DNA from: Candidatus Rokuibacteriota bacterium
GTDB lineage: Bacteria; Methylomirabilota; Methylomirabilia; Rokubacteriales; CSP1-6
Assembly (NCBI GenBank): GCA_016177555.1
Contig: JACOVB010000010.1
Span: forward strand, 1 to 8,247
Direction: 5' to 3'
Length of the DNA stretch: 8,247 nt
Shown here in pieces: positions 1 to 5,991 of the stretch (positions are counted from its first letter, which is position 1; each line of letters starts with the position of its first letter). Below the pieces are notes generated by a model that saw only the letters and a list, made by a program, of their open reading frames with translations, was not told where the DNA came from and did not search any database. A program made the position numbers and the translations under genes.

Positions 1-99
1 GCCAAGAGCCTGACGCTCGAGACGGCGCTCAACGGCATGCCGATCCCCCTGCACCCCGGCGCGGAGAAGTTCTTCAAGGAGAAGGGCGTCAAGAAGTAG
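1..99 (+). CDS. TAXI-family TRAP transporter solute-binding protein, C-terminal end (partial)
   Basis: Only the last 32 codons are in the window, ending in TAG. The readable tail contains LHPGAEKFFKEKGVKK, which matches the characteristic end of TAXI (TRAP-associated extracytoplasmic immunogenic) solute receptors, where an HPGA motif is followed by a Tyr/Phe-rich, Lys-rich helix. In the family, this periplasmic receptor delivers a carboxylate-type substrate to a fused TRAP membrane permease. The call is supported by the next gene, a DUF1850 protein, which commonly follows TAXI receptors. The stop codon lies only 13 bases before the preferred DUF1850 start, so the two are probably co-transcribed. 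The substrate cannot be told from this fragment. Confidence 0.8.
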   Translation, partial: AKSLTLETALNGMPIPLHPGAEKFFKEKGVKK

Positions 100-112
100 C
101 GGAGGAGTGGCG

Positions 113-640
113 GTGGTCGTCCGTGGTCGCCGCTGGCGCTCGCGCAGTCGCTTTCGCGGCCTGCTCGCCGTCATCGCGGTGGCCCTGGTCCTGGCCACCG
201 TGATGGGGGTGTGGCTCCTCGGCGAGCTGGGCGGTCCCGGCGGCCCCGAGCTGATCGTGAAGGACGCCAAGGCCGGCCGCGTCCTCCTGCGGCTCCTGGT
301 GGCCCCCCGCGAGCGCTTCACCCTGTCCTACGTGCACTCCGTCTCGCAGACGCGGGTGGGCGGCATCTTCGAGGTGGGCGTCGCGGGGGATCTCGTCGTC
401 CGCGAGACCTCCTTCGGCACCTTCGGGCCCGGGCTTCCGGAGCTACAGCCGGGCGACCAGTACGAGATCCGCGACGGCCTCATCCGCCAGTTCGGCCTGA
501 ACCAGCGCCTCCCGGAGCTTTCGCTGTTCGTCCATCCGTACACCGAGCATCGGCTCGAGGTCGGCGGCCGCACCCTGGATCTCTCCGGAACGCTCCCCGG
601 GGGCACGCTGGTCCGCATCGCCGTCGAAGCCACCCGCTGA
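113..640 (+). CDS. DUF1850 domain-containing membrane-anchored protein of a TAXI-TRAP operon
   Basis: This is a 175-residue protein starting at GTG 113. An in-frame GTG at 107 is also possible, but the GGAGG at 101-105 touches that codon, whereas it sits 7 bases before GTG 113. The N-terminus is very basic (about residues 1-16) and is followed by one hydrophobic segment (about 18-37), so it is a signal anchor with the rest outside the cytoplasm. The body carries the DUF1850 hallmarks: a beta-rich LSYVHSVSQTRVGGIFEV stretch and a later SFGTFGPGLPE motif. DUF1850 proteins are typically encoded next to TAXI receptors and fused TRAP permeases; their exact role is unknown and a transporter accessory role is inferred from context. 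Here the permease gene does not follow; instead the DNA runs into genes on the opposite strand. Confidence 0.85.
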   Translation: MVVRGRRWRSRSRFRGLLAVIAVALVLATVMGVWLLGELGGPGGPELIVKDAKAGRVLLRLLVAPRERFTLSYVHSVSQTRVGGIFEVGVAGDLVVRETSFGTFGPGLPELQPGDQYEIRDGLIRQFGLNQRLPELSLFVHPYTEHRLEVGGRTLDLSGTLPGGTLVRIAVEATR

Positions 641-643
641 CCT

Positions 644-663
644 CGGCCCGGCGGGACGGGCCG
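644..663 (+). terminator. Possible hairpin just after the DUF1850 stop
   Basis: Three bases after the TGA of the DUF1850 gene there is a perfect 7-bp G/C stem (644-650 pairing with 657-663) with a 6-base loop. No T-tract follows (the next bases are ATCACGG), so a classical intrinsic terminator is not supported. It could stabilise the mRNA 3' end or be chance in GC-rich DNA. Confidence 0.3.
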
Positions 664-692
664 ATCACGGACTTCCTCAGAGGATAGCCCAC

Positions 693-743
693 ATGAACGC
701 CCTCCGGCGGCGGCCGCCCCGTCCGTGGTCCCCGTCACCGTGA
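693..743 (+). other. 16-codon reading frame behind DUF1850, possible stump of a lost downstream gene
   Basis: An ATG at 693 lies 8 bases after an AGAGGA Shine-Dalgarno-like run at 679-684, and opens a frame of 16 codons, rich in Arg and Pro, closed by TGA at 741. It sits exactly where the fused TRAP permease gene would begin in a standard TAXI-DUF1850-permease operon. The residues are not recognisable as a TRAP N-terminus. It may be the severed 5' end of the permease gene, joined to foreign DNA at about 720-745, or a chance frame. Confidence 0.2.
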
Positions 744-745
744 CG

Positions 746-1039
746 TCACCTCCCCGACTCGGACGCCGGCCGCCCCAGGAGCCGATCGCGCAGCAGGGAG
801 TGGAGGTTCTCGAGGCCCACGGCCTCGAGGGCCCGCAACGCGTAGCGCTCCTTGGTGAAGAAGACGGCGTCGGCCGCGATGCACTCGAAGGGGATCATCC
901 AGAGCGGGTTGTCGCGCCGGTGGGCGAAAGTCCGGACCTCGTTCCCGAGGCCCACCAGCGCGTCGCGGACGTCCCCCCCATGTGCCCGGGGCGCTCGAAG
1001 GGCAGCACGATGCCGGCGCATCGGCGAGATGCGCATCAC
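746..1039 (-). pseudogene. Probable remnant of a CgeB-like glycosyltransferase (internal deletion, two frame changes)
   Basis: The open frame gives 97 residues, with two blocks that recall CgeB/DUF3880-type glycosyltransferases, which are normally about 300-400 residues. One is an N-terminal block, GDVRDALVGLGNEVRTFAHR (residues 22-41), and the other a mid-protein block, IPFECIAADAVFFTKERYAL (49-68). They are separated by only seven residues (RDNPLWM), so about 100 residues or more seem to be missing. Upstream, in a neighbouring frame (1017-973), one reads GIVLPFERPGHMGG, the natural start of the first block. Restoring it needs one extra base near 1018 and one missing G in a run of seven (973-979). 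The frame stops at TGA 748-746 without the C-terminal catalytic part. It starts 4 bases after the RelE-type toxin stop and might be translated. The family call is from memory of motifs and is moderate; a novel small protein is the alternative. Confidence 0.45.
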
Positions 1040-1043
1040 AATC

Positions 1044-1301
1044 TCAGCGATACACGTCCCGCCGGTGGCCGATCCTCGTCACTTCCACGACTCGCGCCAC
1101 GTCGTCGACCCGGTAGACGACGCGGTAGTCACCGACCCGCACCCGGAACAGGTCGGCCATCCCGCGAAGCTTGATGGAGCCCCGAGGGCGGGGATCAGCG
1201 CCCAGGGAGGTGATGACACGGTCGGTACGCCGGAGAAGTTGGTCGGGAAGGGCTTCGAGCTCACGCCTGGCCGAGGGCTTGATGAGGACGGCGTAGGTCA
1301 C
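1044..1301 (-). CDS. RelE/ParE-superfamily toxin of a type II toxin-antitoxin pair
   Basis: This is an 85-residue basic protein, the usual size for RelE toxins. It begins with the typical Y-x-V-x-I/P-S-A-x-R-E-L pattern (residues 3-15: YAVLIKPSARREL), has a helical middle, then the conserved K-L-R-G (44-47) and a central beta-sheet run FRVRVGDYRVVYRVDD (52-67). It ends in the classic IGHRRDVYR tail (77-85), whose Arg, His and Tyr residues are those expected for ribosome-dependent mRNA cleavage in RelE family members. The start is GTG at 1301, overlapping the antitoxin stop by four bases (GTGA), which indicates translational coupling. All expected conserved positions look intact, so the toxin is probably functional. 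Ribosome-dependent RNase activity is inferred from the family. Confidence 0.88.
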   Translation of the reverse strand: MTYAVLIKPSARRELEALPDQLLRRTDRVITSLGADPRPRGSIKLRGMADLFRVRVGDYRVVYRVDDVARVVEVTRIGHRRDVYR

Positions 1302-1510
1302 AGCCGCCCGGTCTTCCTCAGATGCACGCGCACCTTCTCGTACGGGATGCTCTTCTCGGTGGCCCTCGCGAGAGACACCGCGCCGTCGAGGAGGTCCTCG
1401 CGGGTGCGGCGGTCCCGGAGCAGTCGGCCGAGCACGGCCTCGCGAGATGCGCGAGGCAAGGTGCGAAAGGCCGTCCAGAACACCTCGGCGGTCGCGTCAC
1501 GGGCAGTCAT
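1298..1510 (-). CDS. Antitoxin partner of the RelE-type toxin
   Basis: This is a 70-residue protein rich in Arg, Glu, Leu and Ala with an almost wholly helical prediction. The core is VFWTAFRTLPRASREAVLGR (residues 10-29), followed by LLRDRRTREDLLD. This pattern (F-W-x-A-x-x-x-L-P-x-x-x-R-x-A-V-x-x-R-L-L) is common in short uncharacterised antitoxins encoded directly before RelE genes. No ribbon-helix-helix or MazE-like DNA-binding motif is obvious. The C-terminal segment SIPYEKVRVHLRKTGRL is the likely toxin-wrapping part. ATG 1510 is chosen because a strong GGAGG (1524-1520) lies 9 bases upstream. The stop overlaps the toxin start. The identity as antitoxin rests mainly on position, size and overlap. 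Confidence 0.75.
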   Translation of the reverse strand: MTARDATAEVFWTAFRTLPRASREAVLGRLLRDRRTREDLLDGAVSLARATEKSIPYEKVRVHLRKTGRL

Positions 1511-1519
1511 GCAGCATCA

Positions 1520-1541
1520 CCTCCCCGGTGGGATCGTAGCA
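1520..1541 (-). promoter_or_regulatory. Shine-Dalgarno and possible extended -10 box of the antitoxin-toxin operon
   Basis: On the minus strand, GGAGG (1524-1520) precedes the antitoxin ATG by 9 bases, a strong ribosome site that fixes the start. Slightly upstream, TGCTACGAT (1541-1533) fits an extended -10 promoter element (TGnTAnnnT). No convincing -35 box is seen at the proper distance, and transcription from this box would leave only a short leader. The ribosome site is solid, the promoter box speculative. Confidence 0.4.
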
Positions 1542-1818
1542 TGAGTGGGCCGGCGATCCCGCACCTGAACCAGCGGGAGAGCACCCTAGGGCTTTCCCGC
1601 CCTCGCCACGATCAACGGGGTCGACGAGAGCAAGGCCAGGTGGGTGAGCATCGAGCCAACGACCAAGTTCATCGCGGTCTCGGCGCCGCGGGCGGATGCC
1701 GTGCCCGACTACACGGCCGGCCAGCGACAAGACCATGAACGAGCGGCCGAGGGTGCTGCGAGGATAGATGGGATGAAGCCGGCTGGCCTCTCGCTTGACG
1801 TGGTGGCATCAATTGCCC
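1542..1818. other. Gap without a convincing gene between the toxin-antitoxin module and the hydratase remnant
   Basis: About 280 bases carry no frame I would call a gene. On the minus strand a 28-codon frame (1672-1586, stop TAG) reads MNLVVGSMLTHLALL then a short tail ending ARAGKP. It is hydrophobic and might be a scrap of a larger protein (the pattern vaguely recalls the C-terminal helical domain of 3-hydroxyisobutyrate-dehydrogenase-like enzymes), but that is not strong enough to assign. The rest looks like non-coding or scrambled sequence, with locally lower GC around 1725-1815 than in the flanking genes. Confidence 0.4.
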
Positions 1819-2250
1819 GCCTGCGACCTCCGCGTGGCGTCCACGACCTCGCGCTTCGCGCTCACCGAGGTGCGCTGGGCGATCATCCCCGGGGGCGGGG
1901 GGACGCAGCGGCTGCCGCGAGCCGTCCCGCTTGCGAAGGCGATGGAGCTGTCCCTGCTGGCCGAGCCGATCGACGCCCAGGAGGCGCTCCGCATCGGCCT
2001 CGTCACCAAGGTGGTGGAGCCTTCCCAGGTGATGCCGGCGGCGCTGGCGTGGGCGCAGACGCTCTGCGAGCGCGGCCCGCTCGCGCTCAGGGCCGCCAAG
2101 GAGGCGATCCTGCGCGGGCTCAGCCTGCCGCTGGCGGAGGGGCTGCGGGTCGAGGACATGCTGTCGGCCTCGCTGCGCGGCACTCTGGACGCGGTGGAGG
2201 GGCCGAAGGCGTTCGCCGAGAAGCGCAAGCCGCACTTCCTGGGGCGCTGA
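1819..2250 (+). pseudogene. Enoyl-CoA hydratase/isomerase, N-terminally truncated remnant
   Basis: From codon 1819 the frame reads ACDLRVASTTSRFALTEVRW, then IPGGGGTQRLPRAV, which is the crotonase-fold core after the first catalytic loop. ALTEVRW and PGGGGTQRL mark the second oxyanion/catalytic region. The C-terminal helical part (A-x-x-A-K-E-A-I, about 2086-2109) and the usual end, EGPKAFAEKRKPHFLGR, are intact. A normal protein is about 255-265 residues; only about 143 remain. The first ~110 residues, including the G-G-x-x-L/E loop that normally sits just before ACDLRVA, are absent. The upstream bases in the same frame (TTG 1795 onward, LTWWHQLP) are unrelated to the family. The remaining part lacks half of the acyl-CoA site, so it is almost surely non-functional. 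The 3' end is undamaged and codon use matches the neighbours, so truncation looks like one clean break near 1818. Confidence 0.85.
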
Positions 2251-2291
2251 GCGGGCGCGCAGCCAGCACACCCGCCGTTCTCCACCGCGCG

Positions 2292-2917
2292 CTACAGCAG
2301 CGGCGCCCCAGGGGCCCGCCGGCGCTGGGCCGCGTACACGACGGCGAAGCCGGCGGCGCCCGCCACATCGGTAGAGAGGCCCGGGTGCACGAGACCGATG
2401 GCGCAGACGAAGAGCACCACGCGTTCCCACCAGCGGGCCTCGGTGATCAGGTAGCCCTGCATGGCCGCGGCCAGGCCGTACATGCCCACGGAGGCGGTCA
2501 CGAAGATCCACGCCGCCTCGAGGACCGTGGTGTTGATCAGCAGCATGGCCGGCGCCGTGATGAACATGTAGGGCCGCAGGAACGTCCGCATGTCCAGCGA
2601 GAAGGCGCGCCAGCCGGTCTTGATCGGGTCGGAGCGGGCGATCCCGGCGGCGGCCTAGGCGGCGAGGCCCACGGGCGGCGTGTCGTCGGCCAGGATCCCG
2701 AAGTAGAAGACGAAGAGGTGGACGGCGATGATCGGGATCTCCATCTCGTTCGCCCGGCCCACCGCCACCAGGGCGGGCGCCGTAAGCGTCGCCATGATGA
2801 TGTAGGTGGGCGTGGTGGGCACGCCCATGCCCAGGATGAGCGAGGCGATCATGGTCAGGAAGAGGCCCAGGTAGAGGTTCCCCGCCGACAGGTCCACCAC
2901 GATCGAGGAGAGGCGGC
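2292..2917 (-). pseudogene. Fused TRAP transporter permease (4TM/12TM type), C-terminal remnant with in-frame TAG
   Basis: The frame from about 2917 to the stop at 2294-2292 encodes roughly 208 residues of a TRAP fused permease, which is normally 600-700 residues long. Readable landmarks in order are LSSIVVDLSAGNLYL, the highly conserved LILGMGVPTTPTYIIMATL, HLFVFYFGILADDTPPVGLA, then IARSDPIKTGWRAF, RPYMF and several hydrophobic C-terminal helices. At 2657-2655 a TAG replaces what is normally a Tyr codon (VGLAA-stop-AAAGIARSD), and the same frame carries on without any shift, consistent with a single TAC-to-TAG change. The N-terminal two thirds are missing; upstream of about 2917 the frame becomes unrelated. 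This is the family that should partner the TAXI receptor and DUF1850 at 1-640, yet it lies inverted 1.6 kb away. An ATG at 2591 could start a short product of the last 99 residues, but that would not form a transporter. Confidence 0.88.
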
Positions 2918-3010
2918 GTTGATGGCCTCGCCGAGCGTGGCCACCGCCGCGTCGATCTGCTCCGCGGTGATGAGGGCAGACACCCTCATCCCGGACGATC
3001 CCGGGGTCAG
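2912..3010 (-). pseudogene. Short tail possibly from a class III aminotransferase
   Basis: Between the glycosyltransferase stop (3050) and the TRAP remnant, the minus strand in a different frame reads SALITAEQIDAAVATLGEAI (2980-2921, ATG at 2989). An L-I-I-T-x-x-(E/Q)-I-D-x-A-V-x-x-L-x-x-A-(L/I) pattern is typical of the last helix of class III PLP aminotransferases. No stop follows in frame before the TRAP-coding sequence begins, so the two pieces abut at about 2912-2918. Only about 25-30 codons remain and no PLP-binding part is present. The assignment is weak and could be chance similarity. Confidence 0.25.
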
Positions 3011-3049
3011 TCCAGCCCGGCGGCCGGCGGGAGAAGACGAAGGATGGGC

Positions 3050-4822
3050 TCATGGCTCGATGGGGCGCAGCACAAGCTCGGTGCCGCGCATGCCCATGGC
3101 GTACGGCGCGCGATTCGGCAGGTACCGCATGAGCTCCGTGTTCCTCTCCGGGCCCAGGTATCTGACGAAGAGCACGCGGTCGGAGAGGTCGGGCGAGTTG
3201 TTGCGGTGGGAGTAGACCCAGGCGCCCGGATGCACGTGCAGGGCGGGAAGACTGTGGACGAAGACCACCGCATTGTCGAGGCCGCGCTCTTCCACGAGGT
3301 CATACGGTGCGCGCGCCAGCGCCGACATGGCCCGGAGCGATGAGCCGTACACGGGCAGGAACGTGACGGCCGCGCAGAGCATGGCCGTCACGGAGGCCGC
3401 GAGGACGTGGCCCGGCGTCAGCGACGGGATACCCCAGGCGCTGACCCGCTCCACCAGCCCCTCGATCCCGCTCGCCGAGAGGACCAGCAGCGGCACCACG
3501 ATGTCAGCGTAGTGGACCGGGCCCACCACGTTGATGCTGGGCACGGTGCTGGCGGCATAGGCGACCAGCACCGCTGCTGTGCCGAGGAAGAGCAGCATGC
3601 CGGCGGTGGAGCGCCGGAAGAACGGGAGGAAGATCAGTGAGAGGGGCCACCCGAGGAGCCAGAAGTTGAGCCGGCCCAGCGTGTACGACAGCTCGTGCAG
3701 GCCCGGCAGCGGCCCCGGCGCCGGCAGCGCGCCCAGCGTGAAGCTGAATCCATTGATGCGGCCGAAGGTGTGATAGCCCGTGGTGAGCGGAGAGCCCGAC
3801 AGCGCGCTGTTGTAGGCGAAGAAGGTGGCCAGCGTTGCGGCGCCGACCAGGCAGAAGAGGACCACGCCTCGGCGGGCCTGGCGCGCGCGGTCCTTCCAGA
3901 GCCGCCAGCCGAGCCAGCCGACCCAGGGCGCGGCGAAGGCCGCGGCCGACAGTGGGCGGGTGAGGCCGGCCCACCCGAGCGCCACGCCGGCCGCGAGCCA
4001 CCAGCCGGCGGCCCCGGGCCGCTCCGACACGCGGAGGGCGGCGTACACGAAGGCCATGAAGAGCAGCCCCACTGTCGAGTGGGCCAGGAAGGTCGCCGAG
4101 GAGAACACGAAGAAGGGGGAGAGGAGCATCAGGGGCAGGACGAGCACGGCCGCGCGCTGGCCGAAGACCCGCCGTGTCGCGGAGAAGGCGATCGGGACCG
4201 TGAGCGCCGCTGCCACGGTGGGCACCCACCGGGTCACGTGGAGCCATTCCCCGGCGGCGAGCACGGCCGGGTAGCCGGGGAAGTAGATGCCGTACCACTT
4301 GCCGTTGTTGATCATGAACTGGTTGTCGAAGAAGGGACGGATCGCCTCGGGGAGCGACGGCACGAAGAGACGGCCGGACGCCAAGACCGTGGCCATGAAG
4401 GCATACACGTTCTCGTCGTCGGTGACCGCCGTGTCCCGGAGGAGGCCCACGCGCGTCCCCGTCACTGCGAGGAAGACGAGCGCGGTCGCCCCGAGAGCCA
4501 GCGCGCGCCCGTCGGCGACGGAGAGGCGCGGGAGCCGCTCGAACAGGGCCACGAGGCGGCCCCGCGCGGCCCCCGTCAGGCCGGCCGTGACGAGCAGGAT
4601 CCCCGGGAGGCCGAAGAGGACGTAGTGCAGCAGGAAGACCATCTCGGCCTGGCCCCACCCGTGCCGGCCATAGGTGATCTGGTAGGGCCCGGACGCGAGG
4701 CTCCCGACCCAGACCGCGGTCACCGAGAGCGCGCCGGCCATCCCGATGAGCGCCGAGCGGGCTCTGGGACTCACCACGCCCGTGACCGGCGTCGGGCCGG
4801 TCTCGGAGGGATCGGCCGTCAC
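3050..4822 (-). CDS. Multi-pass membrane glycosyltransferase, GT39/ArnT-like (PMT_2 type)
   Basis: This is a 590-residue protein starting at GTG 4822, which overlaps the DAO gene stop by four bases (GTGA); no Shine-Dalgarno is clear, so translation is probably coupled. It has about 10-12 hydrophobic segments. The first is near residues 24-45, and an aqueous loop follows the segment at about 107-127 with RDTAVTDDENVYAF (129-142), the acidic Asp-Asp-Glu position typical of GT-C enzymes such as protein mannosyltransferases and ArnT. Conserved-looking FFDNQFMINNGKWYGIYFPG (164-183) follows. The last ~85 residues form a soluble C-terminal part. The family transfers a sugar from a polyprenyl-phosphate donor to a protein or lipid on the outer face of the cytoplasmic membrane. 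Donor and acceptor are unknown. It is the last intact gene of the minus-strand operon, and the link to the upstream metabolic genes is unexplained. Confidence 0.82.
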   Translation of the reverse strand: MTADPSETGPTPVTGVVSPRARSALIGMAGALSVTAVWVGSLASGPYQITYGRHGWGQAEMVFLLHYVLFGLPGILLVTAGLTGAARGRLVALFERLPRLSVADGRALALGATALVFLAVTGTRVGLLRDTAVTDDENVYAFMATVLASGRLFVPSLPEAIRPFFDNQFMINNGKWYGIYFPGYPAVLAAGEWLHVTRWVPTVAAALTVPIAFSATRRVFGQRAAVLVLPLMLLSPFFVFSSATFLAHSTVGLLFMAFVYAALRVSERPGAAGWWLAAGVALGWAGLTRPLSAAAFAAPWVGWLGWRLWKDRARQARRGVVLFCLVGAATLATFFAYNSALSGSPLTTGYHTFGRINGFSFTLGALPAPGPLPGLHELSYTLGRLNFWLLGWPLSLIFLPFFRRSTAGMLLFLGTAAVLVAYAASTVPSINVVGPVHYADIVVPLLVLSASGIEGLVERVSAWGIPSLTPGHVLAASVTAMLCAAVTFLPVYGSSLRAMSALARAPYDLVEERGLDNAVVFVHSLPALHVHPGAWVYSHRNNSPDLSDRVLFVRYLGPERNTELMRYLPNRAPYAMGMRGTELVLRPIEP

Positions 4823-5991
4823 GAGAGGTACGAGGACACGAAGGTCCCTGTGGCCTCGCGCGAGACGAAGCGCCCGAGCCGGAAGGGGGCCAGGCTCACC
4901 GGGGGAAGGCCGCCCGTGATCAGCGCCGCCATCATCTCGCCCACGGCAGGCGCGAGCTTGAAGCCGTGGCCCGACATCCCGGCGGCGATGAAGAAGCCCG
5001 ACACGGGAGACTCGTCGAGGATCGGCATCCAGTCCGGCGTGATGTCGAAGGCGCCCGCGTAGCCGCGGCTGAAACGCGAGTCCGCAAGCCGCGGAATGGC
5101 GCGGGCCGTGCGCGCTAGCGCCTCGCTCGCCTCGTCGAAACCGACCTCGGCCCCCAGGACGTCCGGGTCCATGGGGTGCTGTGTCTCGTCGTCGGTGAGC
5201 GAGCCGGTGAGCGTGAGCGCGCCGGTCTCCGGTCGGACATAGCTGCCGCCCGCCAGATCGAGGTACACCGCATGCGCCGGGCCGAACGCGGGGTCGCGCT
5301 GGACGATGAAGACCGCGTGTCGCCCGACCACGATGGGCAGCTCGAGCCCGGCGAGCCGGGCCACCCCTGGCGCCCAGAGCCCCGCGGCGTTGACGACCAC
5401 GGGGGCGTCGATGCGCTCGCCCGATGAGGTCAACACGCCGGTCACGCGATCGCCGAGCCGGTGAATCGCGACCACCTCGACGCCCTGCTCGATGGTGACG
5501 GAGCGCCGCCTCGCGGCCTCGGCGAACCCGGCGGTGACGGCGGACGGATCGCCATAGCCCGAGGCGGGCTCGTACAGGATTGCCCCGAGGCCGGAGGGAT
5601 CGATCCGGGCCTCGAGCCGCGGGAGATCCTCGGGCTTGAGGATCTCGGCCGTGACGCCCAGCGTTTTCTGGAGCGCGAGCGTCTTCTCGAGCGTCGGGCG
5701 CATGGCGGGAGAGACGCCGATCAGCGCTCCGCACTGCACGTAGCCCGAGTCCCCGGCGACCTGCTCGCGGAAATCCTGGAACACCGCGAGCGAGCGCATG
5801 ACCATCAGGGTGGTCTCGCGCGTGGGGTAGAGCTGACGGACGATGCCCACCGAGCGCCCGGTGCCGCCGGCGGCCAGGAACTTGCGCTCGAGCACCAGGA
5901 CGCGGCGCAGGCCGCGGCCGGCCAGGTGGAAGGCGGTGGAGACGCCGGTGACGCCGCCTCCGATGATGATGGCGTCGGCCGGGCGCGTCAT
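4819..5991 (-). CDS. FAD-dependent oxidoreductase of the DAO family (sarcosine/glycine-oxidase-like)
   Basis: This is a 390-residue protein, the usual length for the family. The N-terminus has the dinucleotide-binding fold ADAIIIGGGVTGVSTAFHL with G11-x-G13-x-x-G16, ending in the acidic E35 (VLVLERKF) that holds the FAD ribose. GGTGRSVGIVRQLYPTRET (42-60) matches the second FAD-contact loop of sarcosine-oxidase-beta-like enzymes. VVNAAGLWAP is the conserved mid-protein FAD motif, and the C-terminus has GYAGAFDITPDWMPILDE and FFIAAGMSGHGFKLAPAVGE, both diagnostic. The reaction is likely oxidation of a primary or secondary amine (glycine, sarcosine, an N-methyl or cyclic amino acid) to an imine with FAD; the substrate is not predictable. 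There is no signal peptide, so it is cytoplasmic. ATG 5991 is favoured by GGGGAG (6005-6000), 8 bases upstream. It lies after an OCD-family gene and overlaps the glycosyltransferase start. Confidence 0.9.
   Translation of the reverse strand: MTRPADAIIIGGGVTGVSTAFHLAGRGLRRVLVLERKFLAAGGTGRSVGIVRQLYPTRETTLMVMRSLAVFQDFREQVAGDSGYVQCGALIGVSPAMRPTLEKTLALQKTLGVTAEILKPEDLPRLEARIDPSGLGAILYEPASGYGDPSAVTAGFAEAARRRSVTIEQGVEVVAIHRLGDRVTGVLTSSGERIDAPVVVNAAGLWAPGVARLAGLELPIVVGRHAVFIVQRDPAFGPAHAVYLDLAGGSYVRPETGALTLTGSLTDDETQHPMDPDVLGAEVGFDEASEALARTARAIPRLADSRFSRGYAGAFDITPDWMPILDESPVSGFFIAAGMSGHGFKLAPAVGEMMAALITGGLPPVSLAPFRLGRFVSREATGTFVSSYLS

Noticed and set aside
735..751. Palindromic TGACGTCA and GTCAC-C-GTGAC motif as an operator
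   Set aside because: It is short, lies at the end of the glycosyltransferase remnant between two gene ends (no promoter is expected here), and such palindromes are frequent in GC-rich sequence.
1586..1672. Small hydrophobic minus-strand protein (28 residues) as a type I toxin or membrane peptide
   Set aside because: No ribosome site, no antisense RNA promoter visible, and the sequence looks like a piece of a larger enzyme or chance; not supportable.
2251..2291. Bidirectional terminator between the converging hydratase and TRAP remnants
   Set aside because: Only a 5-bp imperfect stem and no T-tract on either strand; not enough to call.
1644..3215. Long plus-strand open frame of more than 500 codons
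   Set aside because: It crosses the hydratase remnant and the antisense of the TRAP remnant, has a low-complexity Arg/Gly/His/Asp-rich composition and no family motifs; it is a typical mirror frame of GC-rich DNA.
3695..5062. Plus-strand open frame of about 455 codons opposite the glycosyltransferase and DAO genes
   Set aside because: Its product is a repetitive Arg/Glu/Gly/His-rich string; the minus-strand genes here show clear domains, so this is an antisense shadow.
4820..5734. Possible N-terminal extension of the glycosyltransferase (a frame open for about 300 more codons)
   Set aside because: The extra residues are Arg/Gly/Ala-rich nonsense overlapping the DAO gene; the GTG at 4822 with a four-base overlap and the onset of hydrophobic segments mark the true start.
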